Shown one piece after another: positions 48,716 through 57,806 of a stretch of DNA of 64,000 bases. Both the position numbers and the translations under genes were made by a program. The notes beneath the pieces are model-generated. The model had not been told where the DNA came from and did no database searches. It was given only the letters and a program-made list of their open reading frames with translations. The stretch comes from Natronomonas halophila (GTDB lineage Archaea > Halobacteriota > Halobacteria > Halobacteriales > Haloarculaceae): positions 1,674,001 through 1,738,000 of the forward strand of contig NZ_CP058334.1 of the NCBI RefSeq assembly GCF_013391085.1, given 5' to 3'. The first letter of the stretch is position 1. Every line of letters begins with the position of its first letter.

Positions 48716-51327
48716 AACTGGACGCCCTCGCCGAGGCCGTCGTCGTCGAGCACCGCCGCAAAATAATCGCCGTCACGCTTGCGGTCGTGTTCGTCCTCAG
48801 CCTCGGGCTTCCGGGACTGGTCATCGATACGACCCTCGAGGAGTTCCGCGGCGGGACGCCCGAACACGAGGCCAACGGCTACATCGAGAACAACCTCAGC
48901 GGGCAGGCGCCCAACTCGACTGGCTCGTTCGTCGTCATCCGCGACGACGAGAACGTCCTCACGAAGGACCGGTACGTCCAGCAGTTGCGCGCCCAACAGC
49001 GAATCCGGAACGACTCCGTCGTCGGGCCAACGCTCGTCGACGAGCAGCCGCCGCTGGGCGTCGCCAACGTCGTCGCAATCGTCGCCATCAAGCGCGAACG
49101 CGGCGTTCCGCCCGAGGAAATCACCGTCAATCCGCGGCCCCCTCTCGATGCGCAAATCGAGGCCGTCGAGGACCTCACGGATTTCGAACGCCAACTCTAC
49201 ACCGCCTACGCCGTCGGCCTCGTGATGGACGACGTCGACCACACCTGGCCGGCGGGCGGTTCCTTCGCGACGGTCCCGACCAGCTACGAGGGCAACGGCA
49301 AGACCGCCGAGTCGACGGCCATCGTCGTCTCGCATAAGGAGTCGACCTCGCCCGAGGAACTCGCGGCGGCCCAGACCCGAATGGCCGACATCGTCGACGA
49401 GGAAGTCGAAGGCGAGGCGCTCGTCCTCGGTGACGGCATCATCGACGACGAACTCCGGCGCTCGTCGTTCGACAGCCTCGGCATCGTCGGCCCGCTGGCG
49501 TTCCTCTTCGTCGTCGTCGTGTTGCTCTTCGCCTACAGGGACCTCTACGACGTCCTGCTCGGCCTCTTCGGGGTCGGGTGTGTCCTCGTGTGGACGCTCG
49601 GCTTCATGGGGTGGGCGGGAATCACGTTCAACCAGTTGTTCGTCGCCGTTCCCGTGCTGTTGATGGGACTGTCCATCGACTACGCCATCCACGCCGTGAT
49701 GCGGTATCGGGAGGCCCGACCGCCGGACGAGGGCGGCTTCCAGTTCGGCGACGCGGAGGGGCGGCGCTCGGTTCGGAACGCGATGGCGACCGCCCTCGGC
49801 GGCGTCGCGGCCGCCTTCGCGCTCGTGACGATAACGACCGCCACCGGTTTTCTCTCGAACCTCGTCAGCGAAGTCCCGCCCATCCGGCAGTTCGGCCTCG
49901 TCAGCGCCGTCGGTATCTGCGGGGCACTGGTCGTCTTCACGCTCCTGCTCCCGGCCCTCAAGGTCGAACTCGACGGGTGGCTCGAAGGCCGCGGCATCGA
50001 CCGCCGCCTCCCCGCGTTCGGCACCGAGGGCGGCCGCCTGTCGGCGGTTCTCGCCGGCCCCATCGCCGCCGCGCGCATCTCACCCAAAGGCGTGCTGGCC
50101 GCCGCACTCGTCGTCACGCTCGTGGCCGGCGCCGGTGCTGCGACGGTCGATACCACCTTCGAACAGGAGGACCTGCTCGTCGAGGAAGTCCCCGACTGGC
50201 AGCAGAACCTCGGCCCGCTTTCGGCCGGCACCTACACCGCACAGGACAACATCGCCTTCGTCAACAACGAGACCTACGTCTACGACGGCACGACGACCCA
50301 GGTTCTCGTCCGCGGCGACATCACGCAGGATGACACGCTCGAACGCGTCCAGCAAGCCTCCGACCGGGCCAACGAGACCGACGTCGTGCTCGTCATGCCC
50401 GACAACGAACCGGGAACCCAGAGCCCCGTGCGCGTGATGGAGGACCTCGCCGAGGACGACGAGGCGTTCGCCGAAACCTTCGAGGCGGCCGACACCGACG
50501 GCGACGGCGTCCCCGACCGGAACATCGAGGGCGTCTACGACGCCTTCTACGAGGCCGCGCCGGAGGGGGCCGCAAACTGGGTCCAGCGCGAGGACGGCGA
50601 GTACGTCGCCCTTCGTCTGGTGGTCCCCGTCGACGGGACCGCCGGTGAGGCCGAAATCGCCGACCAGATTCGCCCCGTCGCCGAACCCGTCGACGGCGAC
50701 GGCCTCGATGCCATCGCGACGGGCCAACCCGTGATGAATCAGGCCGTCGCCGAGGGCCTGCTGTCGACGGTCATCAACAGTCTCGCCATCACGCTGGCCG
50801 TCGTTCTCGGCGTCCTCGCGGCCGTCTACCGCCGACTGGAGGGGTACGCCAGTCTCGGGGCGGTCACCATCACGCCCGTCCTCCTGGCGGTGGTCTGGAT
50901 TACCGGCTCGATGGCCGCCCTCGGCATCCCGTTCAACGTCATGACCGCGCTCATCACGAGTTTCACCATCGGCCTCGGCGTCGACTACTCCATCCACGTC
51001 GTCGAACGCTACGTCTCGGAGTTGAACGCCGAGGTCGGCAAACAGGAAGCCCTCGAACGCGCCGTCTTCGGCACCGGCGGCGCCCTGCTGGGCTCGACGG
51101 CCTCGACCGCGGGCGGCATCGCCATCCTCGGCCTCGCGTTGCTCGTCCCGCTCCAGCAGTTCGGGGTCATCACCGCCCTCACCATCGTCTACGCCTTCAT
51201 CGGCAGCGTCGTCGTCCTGCCGAGTCTTCTCCTGCTGTGGACCGACTGGGCCGGCGCCGACCCCACGGACGTCCCCGAGCACGTCCGGCGTCGTCGGCAG
51301 CGCCAGCAGGCCGAGAGCGACGACTGA
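48712..51327 (+). CDS. MMPL/RND-family permease (HpnN-like)
   Basis: 871 residues in two similar halves, each with one leading helix, a large extracellular loop and a bundle of five or six helices. First half: helix at about 20-40 (ITLAVVFVLSLGLPGLVIDT-like), loop to about 250, helices 257-405 with GLSIDYAIHAVMRYREARPP (the GxDYxxH motif). Second half: helix about 465, loop to 680, helices 685-850 with FTIGLGVDYSIHVVERYVSE. MMPL proteins move lipids or hydrophobic compounds with the proton gradient; substrate unknown. C-terminal tail is basic then acidic (VRRRRQRQQAESDD). The CBS-domain gene follows 42 bases later on the same strand. Confidence 0.85.
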   Translation: MKLDALAEAVVVEHRRKIIAVTLAVVFVLSLGLPGLVIDTTLEEFRGGTPEHEANGYIENNLSGQAPNSTGSFVVIRDDENVLTKDRYVQQLRAQQRIRNDSVVGPTLVDEQPPLGVANVVAIVAIKRERGVPPEEITVNPRPPLDAQIEAVEDLTDFERQLYTAYAVGLVMDDVDHTWPAGGSFATVPTSYEGNGKTAESTAIVVSHKESTSPEELAAAQTRMADIVDEEVEGEALVLGDGIIDDELRRSSFDSLGIVGPLAFLFVVVVLLFAYRDLYDVLLGLFGVGCVLVWTLGFMGWAGITFNQLFVAVPVLLMGLSIDYAIHAVMRYREARPPDEGGFQFGDAEGRRSVRNAMATALGGVAAAFALVTITTATGFLSNLVSEVPPIRQFGLVSAVGICGALVVFTLLLPALKVELDGWLEGRGIDRRLPAFGTEGGRLSAVLAGPIAAARISPKGVLAAALVVTLVAGAGAATVDTTFEQEDLLVEEVPDWQQNLGPLSAGTYTAQDNIAFVNNETYVYDGTTTQVLVRGDITQDDTLERVQQASDRANETDVVLVMPDNEPGTQSPVRVMEDLAEDDEAFAETFEAADTDGDGVPDRNIEGVYDAFYEAAPEGAANWVQREDGEYVALRLVVPVDGTAGEAEIADQIRPVAEPVDGDGLDAIATGQPVMNQAVAEGLLSTVINSLAITLAVVLGVLAAVYRRLEGYASLGAVTITPVLLAVVWITGSMAALGIPFNVMTALITSFTIGLGVDYSIHVVERYVSELNAEVGKQEALERAVFGTGGALLGSTASTAGGIAILGLALLVPLQQFGVITALTIVYAFIGSVVVLPSLLLLWTDWAGADPTDVPEHVRRRRQRQQAESDD

Positions 51328-51369
51328 AGAGGGGCAGACGATTTGAGGCAGGCCTTCGACGGGTTCGCC

Positions 51370-52626
51370 ATGGCTTTCGACCCCGGACTCACCGTCGCCG
51401 GCAGTCTCGCGATCCTGTTTCTCATCGGCGCAAGCGCCTTCTTCTCCAGCAGCGAACTCGCCATCTTCTCCTTGGCCCGCCACCGCGTCGACGCGCTGTC
51501 GACGACGGGCGCGGCCGGCCGGACGCTCGCCCGCCTTCGCGAGGACCCCCACAAACTGCTCGTCACCGTCCTGGTCGGCAACAACGTCGCCAACATCGCC
51601 GCCGCCAGCATCTCCACCGCGCTGCTCATTCAGGTGCTCCCGCCCGGCGAGGCCGTCCCCCTCGCGACGGTGTTCACCAGCGGGTTCGTCCTCGTCATCG
51701 GCGAAATCGCGCCGAAATCCTACGCCGTCTCCAACGCCGAACCGTGGGCACTCCGGGTTTCCCGACCGCTCGCGCTGGTCCAGAAACTCATGTCGCCGGT
51801 CGTCTACCTCTTCGAAATCGCCACCAACGCCGTCACCCGCCTCATCGGCGGCAGTACGGACTTCGAGACCTACCTCACCCGCGAAGACATCGAGACCATC
51901 GTCGTCTCCGGCACCGAAACGGGCGCCATCGCCAGCGAGGAAGGCGCCATGATTCGCGGCGTCCTCGATTTGAGTGAACGCCCCATCCGCGCGGTCATGG
52001 TCCCGCGGGTGGACATGATTGCCGTTCCCCGCTCGTCGGACCTCGATACCGTCGTCGAAACCGCTGCGGACAACCACATCACGCGCGTCCCGATATTCGG
52101 CGAGAACCGCGACGATATCGTCGGCGTCGCGGACCTTCGTGACGCCATCAACGCCCGCAAGGAAGGCGGCGACCTTTCGTCTATCCTCACCGACCCCGAG
52201 TTCGTTCCCCAGTCAAAACCTATCGACGAACTGCTCGCGGAGATGCAAGCCGAGAACCTGCGGATGGTCTTCGTCGTCGACGAGTTCGGCTCCGTGGTCG
52301 GGCTGGCGACCCTGGAGGACGTCGTCGAGGAGGTCGTCGGCGAGATTCTCGACCACGGCGAGACGGAACCGATTCGGGTTCTCGATGAAACGACGGCCGT
52401 CGCCCACGGGTGGGCCACCGTCGCCTACGTCAACGAAACGCTGGGGCTCTCGCTGCCGACCGACGCCGACTTCGAGACGCTCGCGGGACTCATCCACGCC
52501 CACACCGGCCAACTCCCCGAGGAGGGCGACCGTATCGAGGTCGGCGGCGTTACGCTGACGGTCCTCGATGCGACGAGCACGCGTATCCGGCGGGTGCGCG
52601 TGGAGTGGCAGAAAAGCGAAGAATAG
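51370..52626 (+). CDS. CNNM/CorC-type membrane protein with CBS pair
   Basis: 418 residues from ATG 51370 (MAFDPGLTVAGSLAILFLIG). DUF21 membrane domain with four helices (residues about 5-150, FFSSSELAIFSLARHRVDAL, EIAPKSYAV), a CBS pair (about 195-325, RAVMVPRVDMIAVPRSSDLD, FVVDEFGSVVGLATLEDVVE EVVGEI) and a CorC_HlyC domain at the end. The family is tied to Mg2+/divalent cation export and was formerly called hemolysin-like. It may be co-transcribed with the permease. Stop codon lies 4 bases from that of the convergent mutS. A TTG at 51343 opens a longer frame and was rejected. Confidence 0.88.
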   Translation: MAFDPGLTVAGSLAILFLIGASAFFSSSELAIFSLARHRVDALSTTGAAGRTLARLREDPHKLLVTVLVGNNVANIAAASISTALLIQVLPPGEAVPLATVFTSGFVLVIGEIAPKSYAVSNAEPWALRVSRPLALVQKLMSPVVYLFEIATNAVTRLIGGSTDFETYLTREDIETIVVSGTETGAIASEEGAMIRGVLDLSERPIRAVMVPRVDMIAVPRSSDLDTVVETAADNHITRVPIFGENRDDIVGVADLRDAINARKEGGDLSSILTDPEFVPQSKPIDELLAEMQAENLRMVFVVDEFGSVVGLATLEDVVEEVVGEILDHGETEPIRVLDETTAVAHGWATVAYVNETLGLSLPTDADFETLAGLIHAHTGQLPEEGDRIEVGGVTLTVLDATSTRIRRVRVEWQKSEE

Positions 52627-52629
52627 CCG

Positions 52630-55224
52630 CTATTCGACCTGTGATTTGAGCCGCGACAACAGGTTCAGCGCCTCCAGCGGCGTCGTTTCGGCGAGGTCGA
52701 CCGCGCGGAGTTCCGCGAGAATATCCGCTGGGAGTTCGCCCCCATCTGTTGAGGCAGGAACTTCGGTCGTCGTGCCGTCGTCGTCCGCAATCGCCGCTCG
52801 CTCGTCGGTTTCGTCGGCCAGCACCGCCTCGGCGCGCTGAACGACCTCGGCGGGGACGCCGGCGGTGTTGGCCACCTCGACGCCGTAGGAGGCCTCGGCC
52901 GGTCCCTCCCGGAGGTCGTGTTCGAAGTCGACGCCGTCGGCGCGTCGTTCCGCGGAGAAATGGTAGTTGCGCGCCCGCGGCAACTCGGCGGCCACGTCGG
53001 TCAGTTCGTGATGGTGGGTCGCAAAGAGGGTGTAGGCGCCCACCTCGTCGTGGAGGTACTCGGTGGCGGCCTGGGCGATGGCGTAGCCGTCGGTGGTGGA
53101 GGTGCCGCGGCCCACCTCGTCGAGGACGACCAGCGAGCTCTCGTCGGCCGCCTCCAGAATCGTCGCGAGTTCGGTCATCTCGACCATGAACGTCGAGCGG
53201 CCGCCGGCAATGTCGTCGGAGGCCCCGACGCGCGTAAAGATTCGGTCGATGACGGGTAGTTCGGCGCTCCGGGCAGGGACGAAACTCCCCATCTGTGCCA
53301 TCACGGAGAGCAACGCGACCTGTCGCATGTAGGTCGACTTGCCGGACATGTTGGGGCCGGTGATGACCGCCATCGGGCGCTCGCGCGGGAGGTCCGTCGG
53401 GTTCGGGACGAACGCCTCCTCGGTGCGCTCGACGACGGGGTGGCGTCCGCCCTCTACATCGATTCCGTCGGCGCCAACCTCGGGCCGGCAGTAATCGTAG
53501 CGGGCGGCGACCGTCGCCAGCGAGCAGAGCGCATCGAGGCGAGCGACGGCGTTGGCGGTCCCCTGAATCCGCTCGGTTGCTTCGCCGACCTCCTCGCGAA
53601 CCTCCTTGAAGAGGTCGTACTCGCGTTCGTCGGCGCGGCCCTCGGCGCGGATAATCTCGTCCTCCCGCTCTTTCAGTTCGGGCGTGTAGAACCGCTCGGA
53701 GTTCTTCAGCGTCTGTCGGCGCTGGTAGTCGTCGGGCACGGCATCGAGGTTGGGGTTGGTCACCTCGATGTAGTAGCCGTGGACGGAGTTGTGTCCGACT
53801 TTCAGGGAGTCGACGCCGGTCCGCTCGCGTTCCTGTGCTTCGAGGTCGTCGATCCACGCCTTCCCCTCGCGTTCGGTCTGTCGGAGGTCGTCCAGCGTCT
53901 CGTCGTAGCCGTCGCGGATGACGCCGCCCTCGGTGATTTCGACGGGCGGCGACTCGACGATGGCGCGGTCGATGAGGTCACGCACGTCGGGGCAGTCGTC
54001 CAGTTCCTCGTGAATCTCTGCGAGCAGGTCGCTTTTGTCGGCCGAATCGGCGATGCACTCCCGGAGGTCCGGGACGACCGAGAGCGTCGATTCCAGGGCC
54101 CGGAGGTCGCGGGCATCGGCCCGTCCTCGGGAGACGCGCGCCACGAGGCGTTCGAGGTCGTAAACGTCGGCGAGCAGTTCGCTTGCCTGCTCGCGGTCGC
54201 CGACGCTTTCGACCAGTGCTTCGACGGCATCGAGACGGTCCTCGATGTGGGACTCGTCTAACAGCGGCCGTCGGAGCCAATCACGGAGTTCGCGCCCGCC
54301 GAGCGCACTCGCCGTCTCGTCGAGCGTTTCGACGAGGGCGGCGCCCTCCAGTCCGTGGACGTGCCGCGGTTCGAACACCTCCAGCGAGCGAAGCGCGACG
54401 GCGTCCAGCAGCATGTACTCGCGGGGGTCGTAGCGCGTGAGGTGATTGAGGTAGTCCAGTTGCTCGGTTTCGCCGTCGGTCGTCCCGCCGCGGGCGTACT
54501 CGGCGTACGACAGCAGCGCGCCGCAGGCCCGGAGTTCGGCCTCGCTGGCGAGCGTGGTATCACCAAAATACTCCTGCACCTTCTTGCGGGCGTTCTCGAT
54601 GTCGAAGGCCGACCGCTCGTAGGGCGTGACCATGCAGTTCGACGCGAAGGGGTCGGTCGGCGCGTCGGGGCCGACGACGGCCTCAGCGGGGTCGAACCGC
54701 TGGAGTTCGTCCTCGACAGCTTCGAGGCGGCCGAGTTCGGTGGCGTAGAAATCACCCGTCGAGACGTCCAGCAGGGCGAGTCCGTAGCCGTCGGTGAGAC
54801 AGGCCACGAAGTTGTTGTCCTCCTCTTTGAGCAGTTCCGTCTCCGTCAGCGTGCCGGGCGTGACCACCCGCGTGACCGCGCGGTCGACCAGTCCCGACGT
54901 CTCCTCGGGTTTCTGGACCTGGTCGGCGACCGCGACCCGGTAGCCGGCCTCCAGCAGCGTCTCGATGTACGATTCGGCGTTGTCGATGGGGATGCCGGCC
55001 ATCGGGTAGGTGCCGGTTGAGTCCTCCCGCTGGGTGAGCGTGATTTCGAGGATGCGCGCCGTCGCCTCGGCGGCCTCGCAGAAGGTTTCGTAGAAGTCGC
55101 CGACCTGGAACAACACCAGTGCATCGTCGTAGCGCTCACACAGTTCCAGATACTGCGAGAGCATCGGCGTCAACTCCTCGGCCTTCTCGGCCATCGCGGG
55201 CGGCGGCCCCAACGCCTCGTCCAT
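52630..55224 (-). CDS. mutS: DNA mismatch repair protein MutS (MutS1 type)
   Basis: 864 residues, full length. Mismatch-recognition Phe-x-Glu lies in [11 protein letters not shown] (about 38-48). Then connector, lever and clamp domains, and an ABC-type ATPase with Walker [10 protein letters not shown] (near 638), [20 protein letters not shown] (Walker B region) and [20 protein letters not shown]. The C-terminal domain keeps a helix with [20 protein letters not shown]. It scans DNA as a dimer and recruits MutL (not in the window). Start ATG 55224 gives [20 protein letters not shown]; an internal ATG at residue 11 is also possible. Confidence 0.96.
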   Translation of the reverse strand: MDEALGPPPAMAEKAEELTPMLSQYLELCERYDDALVLFQVGDFYETFCEAAEATARILEITLTQREDSTGTYPMAGIPIDNAESYIETLLEAGYRVAVADQVQKPEETSGLVDRAVTRVVTPGTLTETELLKEEDNNFVACLTDGYGLALLDVSTGDFYATELGRLEAVEDELQRFDPAEAVVGPDAPTDPFASNCMVTPYERSAFDIENARKKVQEYFGDTTLASEAELRACGALLSYAEYARGGTTDGETEQLDYLNHLTRYDPREYMLLDAVALRSLEVFEPRHVHGLEGAALVETLDETASALGGRELRDWLRRPLLDESHIEDRLDAVEALVESVGDREQASELLADVYDLERLVARVSRGRADARDLRALESTLSVVPDLRECIADSADKSDLLAEIHEELDDCPDVRDLIDRAIVESPPVEITEGGVIRDGYDETLDDLRQTEREGKAWIDDLEAQERERTGVDSLKVGHNSVHGYYIEVTNPNLDAVPDDYQRRQTLKNSERFYTPELKEREDEIIRAEGRADEREYDLFKEVREEVGEATERIQGTANAVARLDALCSLATVAARYDYCRPEVGADGIDVEGGRHPVVERTEEAFVPNPTDLPRERPMAVITGPNMSGKSTYMRQVALLSVMAQMGSFVPARSAELPVIDRIFTRVGASDDIAGGRSTFMVEMTELATILEAADESSLVVLDEVGRGTSTTDGYAIAQAATEYLHDEVGAYTLFATHHHELTDVAAELPRARNYHFSAERRADGVDFEHDLREGPAEASYGVEVANTAGVPAEVVQRAEAVLADETDERAAIADDDGTTTEVPASTDGGELPADILAELRAVDLAETTPLEALNLLSRLKSQVE

Positions 55225-55299
55225 ATCCGAGGGTGCGTCTCGTCGCTCAAATACTCACCGGGCGACGGTCGATTCCGCTTTTGGCGTCGGTCGGCCGGA

Positions 55300-55307
55300 T
55301 TATATGG
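55300..55307 (+). promoter_or_regulatory. TATA box for the gene at 55329
   Basis: TTATATGG centred 26 bases before the ATG at 55329. Confidence 0.55.
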
Positions 55308-55328
55308 GCCGGCCCCCAAGAGGCCCGC

Positions 55329-55628
55329 ATGGCTGACGACGACAGGGGAACCACCCCGCTCTTCGACCCGCGGTTGTTCACGCCGACCGAGTTCCTCGGC
55401 GAGGACATGGAGCACAACGTCGACGTGACGGGCGATACCAGCGTCGAGGTCAACCACACGCTCGACCTCGATTTGCCGATGCGGCGCATCGAGGCCGGCG
55501 TCATCTGCTTTGCCGTTCTCGTGGTCGCCCTCGGCGTACTGACGGGCTTCGGGCCGACGGTACAGGTCAGCGCGGCGCTGGGTGCCGTCGTGGTCGGCAA
55601 CGTCCTCGCACGGGCGGTCGGGCGGTAG
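55329..55628 (+). CDS. Small membrane protein
   Basis: 99 residues from ATG 55329 (MADDDRGTTPLFDPRLFTPT). A soluble N-terminal half with EDMEHNVDVTGDTSVEVNHT is followed by two hydrophobic helices (about 55-72 and 78-96) ending ARAVGR. No family recognised. Positioned directly before the split Mg2+ transporter genes (51 bases upstream), same strand, so a role with them is possible but unsupported. The longer ORF from 55119 overlaps mutS antisense and was rejected. Confidence 0.6.
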   Translation: MADDDRGTTPLFDPRLFTPTEFLGEDMEHNVDVTGDTSVEVNHTLDLDLPMRRIEAGVICFAVLVVALGVLTGFGPTVQVSAALGAVVVGNVLARAVGR

Positions 55629-55679
55629 CGAGTCGGCCCCTCCGCGGATTTTATACCCTAACCACGAGACGCCTCGCGT

Positions 55680-56255
55680 ATGGAAATCGGTGAGGAGGTC
55701 CGGCGCATCTACCGGGAATCCATCGGTATCCTCTGTGTCAGCCTCCTCGGCGGCCTCTTTGCGGGCACGGTCCTCGGCAGCGAAGCCATGCGCGCCGGGT
55801 TCCGCGAGTTCCCCGGACTGCTGCTTTTGCTTCCGGCCTTCCTCGCGACCCGCGGCAACGTCTACGGCGCCTTCGGCGCGCGCATCTCCTCGGGCCTCCA
55901 CCAGGGGCTTATCGAACCCGACCTCGGCTGGGACCGCCGACTGGTCAACGCCGTCGTCGCTTCCTTTATAAATGGGCTCGGTATCTCGGTGTTCATCGGC
56001 GCCCTCTCGTGGGCCATCCTCCAGGCGCTCGGCCGCGAATCCGCCCGCCTCGTCGAACTCGTCAGCATCACCTTCCTCGCCGGCCTGCTTACCTCCGTCG
56101 TCCTCGTGTTCGGTCTACTGATTTTGGTTTTCGGCAGCTACGAACGCGGGATGGACCCCGACAACCTCATCGGGCCTATCGTCACCATGCTCGGCGACGT
56201 CTTCGGCGTCGTCTTCCTCTATCTCGCCATCGTCGCCATCGGGGTGGTACTGTGA
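55680..56255 (+). CDS. MgtE/SLC41-like magnesium transporter, half-protein 1
   Basis: 191 residues, five hydrophobic helices, matching only the membrane domain of MgtE. The signature LPAFLATRGNVYGAFGARIS (P..xxxGN.xxxxxxR) lies near residue 60, and the acidic channel residues appear in IVTMLGDVFGVVFLYLAI (Asp). The N-terminal cytosolic and CBS domains of bacterial MgtE are missing. Its TGA overlaps the GTG start of half-protein 2, so both halves are made together and probably pair as one transporter, similar to the two fused halves of SLC41. Confidence 0.88.
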   Translation: MEIGEEVRRIYRESIGILCVSLLGGLFAGTVLGSEAMRAGFREFPGLLLLLPAFLATRGNVYGAFGARISSGLHQGLIEPDLGWDRRLVNAVVASFINGLGISVFIGALSWAILQALGRESARLVELVSITFLAGLLTSVVLVFGLLILVFGSYERGMDPDNLIGPIVTMLGDVFGVVFLYLAIVAIGVVL

Positions 56256-56818
56256 CCGACGACATCGGCTCGTGGCGCACCCGGCGCATCGTACTCACGA
56301 TGTTCCCGCTGTTGCTCGGCCTCTCGGTGCTGGAGATGGGCTCGGGCTACGTACTGGAAGCCCTCGAAGCGACGTACGTCGACAACCCGACGCTGCTCGT
56401 GTTGGTGCCGGTGATGATTGGAATGGGCGGGAATCTCGGTGCCATCCTCTCCTCGCGGCTCTCGACGCGGCTCCACCTCGGCGTGCTGGAGTTCGACCTC
56501 CGCGATACCGTCCTCTGGACGAACATCATCGCGATTCTGAGCCTCGCGGCCACCGTCTTCACCCTGCTGGCCCTCGCAGCGTGGGTCATCGGCCGGTTCA
56601 TCACCGGCACGCCGATGGCGCTTGCGGATTTGCTCATCATCTCGCTCGGCAGCGGCATGTCGCTGGCGGTGCTGGCCATCCTGCTTTCCATCGGCGCGAC
56701 GTACGTCTCCTACCGGCTGGGGCTGGACCCCGACGACACGACGATTCCGGTCGTCACGAACGTCGCCGACATCTGCGGGGTGCTGATTCTGTCGGGGTTC
56801 GCAATTTTAGTGTTGTAA
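56252..56818 (+). CDS. MgtE/SLC41-like magnesium transporter, half-protein 2
   Basis: 188 residues from GTG 56252 (the four bases GTGA are shared with the upstream stop). Five helices with the matching MgtE signature LVPVMIGMGGNLGAILSSRL and TTIPVVTNVADICGVLILSG (Asp at the pore end). Both half-proteins keep the acidic residue of the last helices, which in MgtE line the Mg2+ site. It lacks regulatory domains; the PhoU/TrkA-C protein encoded 1 kb away may replace them. Confidence 0.88.
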   Translation: MTDDIGSWRTRRIVLTMFPLLLGLSVLEMGSGYVLEALEATYVDNPTLLVLVPVMIGMGGNLGAILSSRLSTRLHLGVLEFDLRDTVLWTNIIAILSLAATVFTLLALAAWVIGRFITGTPMALADLLIISLGSGMSLAVLAILLSIGATYVSYRLGLDPDDTTIPVVTNVADICGVLILSGFAILVL

Positions 56819-56908
56819 GAGCCGCGCCGCTATCGGATATAAAAGCCGTGTGAAGGAAATGGGACCAATGGCCGCCGCGGTGACGCGGTGGCGCGACGGG
56901 ACTGCCGC

Positions 56909-57568
56909 TTAGGCCGCGGCGTCTTCGTCGGTGCTGGTCGCGCTCTCGGCGGCGTCGGAGACGTTCTCGGTCACGTCCTCGACTTGCTCGGAGAGGGTTT
57001 CGGTCTGCTCTTCGATCTGCTCCTGAACCTCGTCGAGCTGCTCTTCGAGCTGGTCGCGGAACTCCTCGCCGCGCTCCTCGAGTTCGTCGCGGACGTCCTC
57101 GATTTGGGTCTGGAGATCTTCGAGGGCGTCGACGGTCTGGTCTTCGAGGTCCTCGTTGGCCTCGAGGATGGATTCGACCTGCTCGTCGAGCTGGTCGAGG
57201 AAGTCATCGAGGAACTCGTCGACGGAGTCGCTGCCGTCTTCGAGGCCGTCCTCGATGCGGTCGAGGGCGTCCGTGCGGTTCTCCTCGATGGTGTCGAGCT
57301 GTTCGTCGATGCTCTCGCGGAGGTCCGCGACGACGTCCTGGTCGCCGGGGACGGTCGCCTCGATGGCGTCGAAGTAGGTGTCGAAGCCGGTGCGGACGAG
57401 GTCACCGCTGCGCTCGGAGACGTCGCGGGCAGGCTCGAAGCCGCCGATGACCGTCTCGTTGAGGCGCTTCTGGAACTCGACGCCGCTTTCGATGGCGTCG
57501 CGGGTGCCCTCGATGGTCGTTCGCTGGAACTGGAAGACCGCACTGACGGGGGAGTCGTTCTCGCTCAT
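56909..57568 (-). CDS. Acidic coiled-coil protein, phasin-like
   Basis: 219 residues. The N-terminal 70 residues (SAVFQFQRTTIEGTRDAIES, GVEFQKRLNETVIGGFEPAR) resemble phasins, the proteins that coat polyhydroxyalkanoate granules. The remainder is a long acidic coiled coil (QLDEQVESILEANEDLEDQT, QIEDVRDELEERGEEFRDQL) ending in a low-complexity AAESATSTDEDAAA. No PHA synthase is in the window, so granule function is a guess; a general scaffold is the alternative. TATA box at 57594-57600. It sits between the Mg2+ transporter and its probable regulator but reads the opposite way from the transporter. Confidence 0.65.
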   Translation of the reverse strand: MSENDSPVSAVFQFQRTTIEGTRDAIESGVEFQKRLNETVIGGFEPARDVSERSGDLVRTGFDTYFDAIEATVPGDQDVVADLRESIDEQLDTIEENRTDALDRIEDGLEDGSDSVDEFLDDFLDQLDEQVESILEANEDLEDQTVDALEDLQTQIEDVRDELEERGEEFRDQLEEQLDEVQEQIEEQTETLSEQVEDVTENVSDAAESATSTDEDAAA

Positions 57569-57593
57569 TGTATTTGGATAGAGGGTTCCCGAG

Positions 57594-57600
57594 TATATAA
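57594..57600 (-). promoter_or_regulatory. TATA box for the phasin-like gene
   Basis: TTATATA on the minus strand, centred 28-29 bases before the ATG at 57568. The remaining gap up to 57806 shows no gene. Confidence 0.6.
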
Positions 57601-57806
57601 ATCTGTCTCTGAATGGTATTCAAAACCATCAAATGTCTTTGAATGTCTGAAAGATGCGGAGGGGGCCTGCCAGTACCTCGGGAGTAGCACGGCAGCCGTT
57701 ACGGACGGGCGGGTGATTCAGACGACCGACCTACACGCGCGAATGAAACAAAAGAAAGCACGAGAGCGGCGGCTACGAACGTGAAAAACGCGAGAAATCG
57801 AGGGGT

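Noticed and set aside
50080-52077. 665-codon minus-strand ORF opposite the permease and CBS-protein genes
   Set aside because: Spans two real genes antisense; low-complexity Asp/Gly/Val composition.
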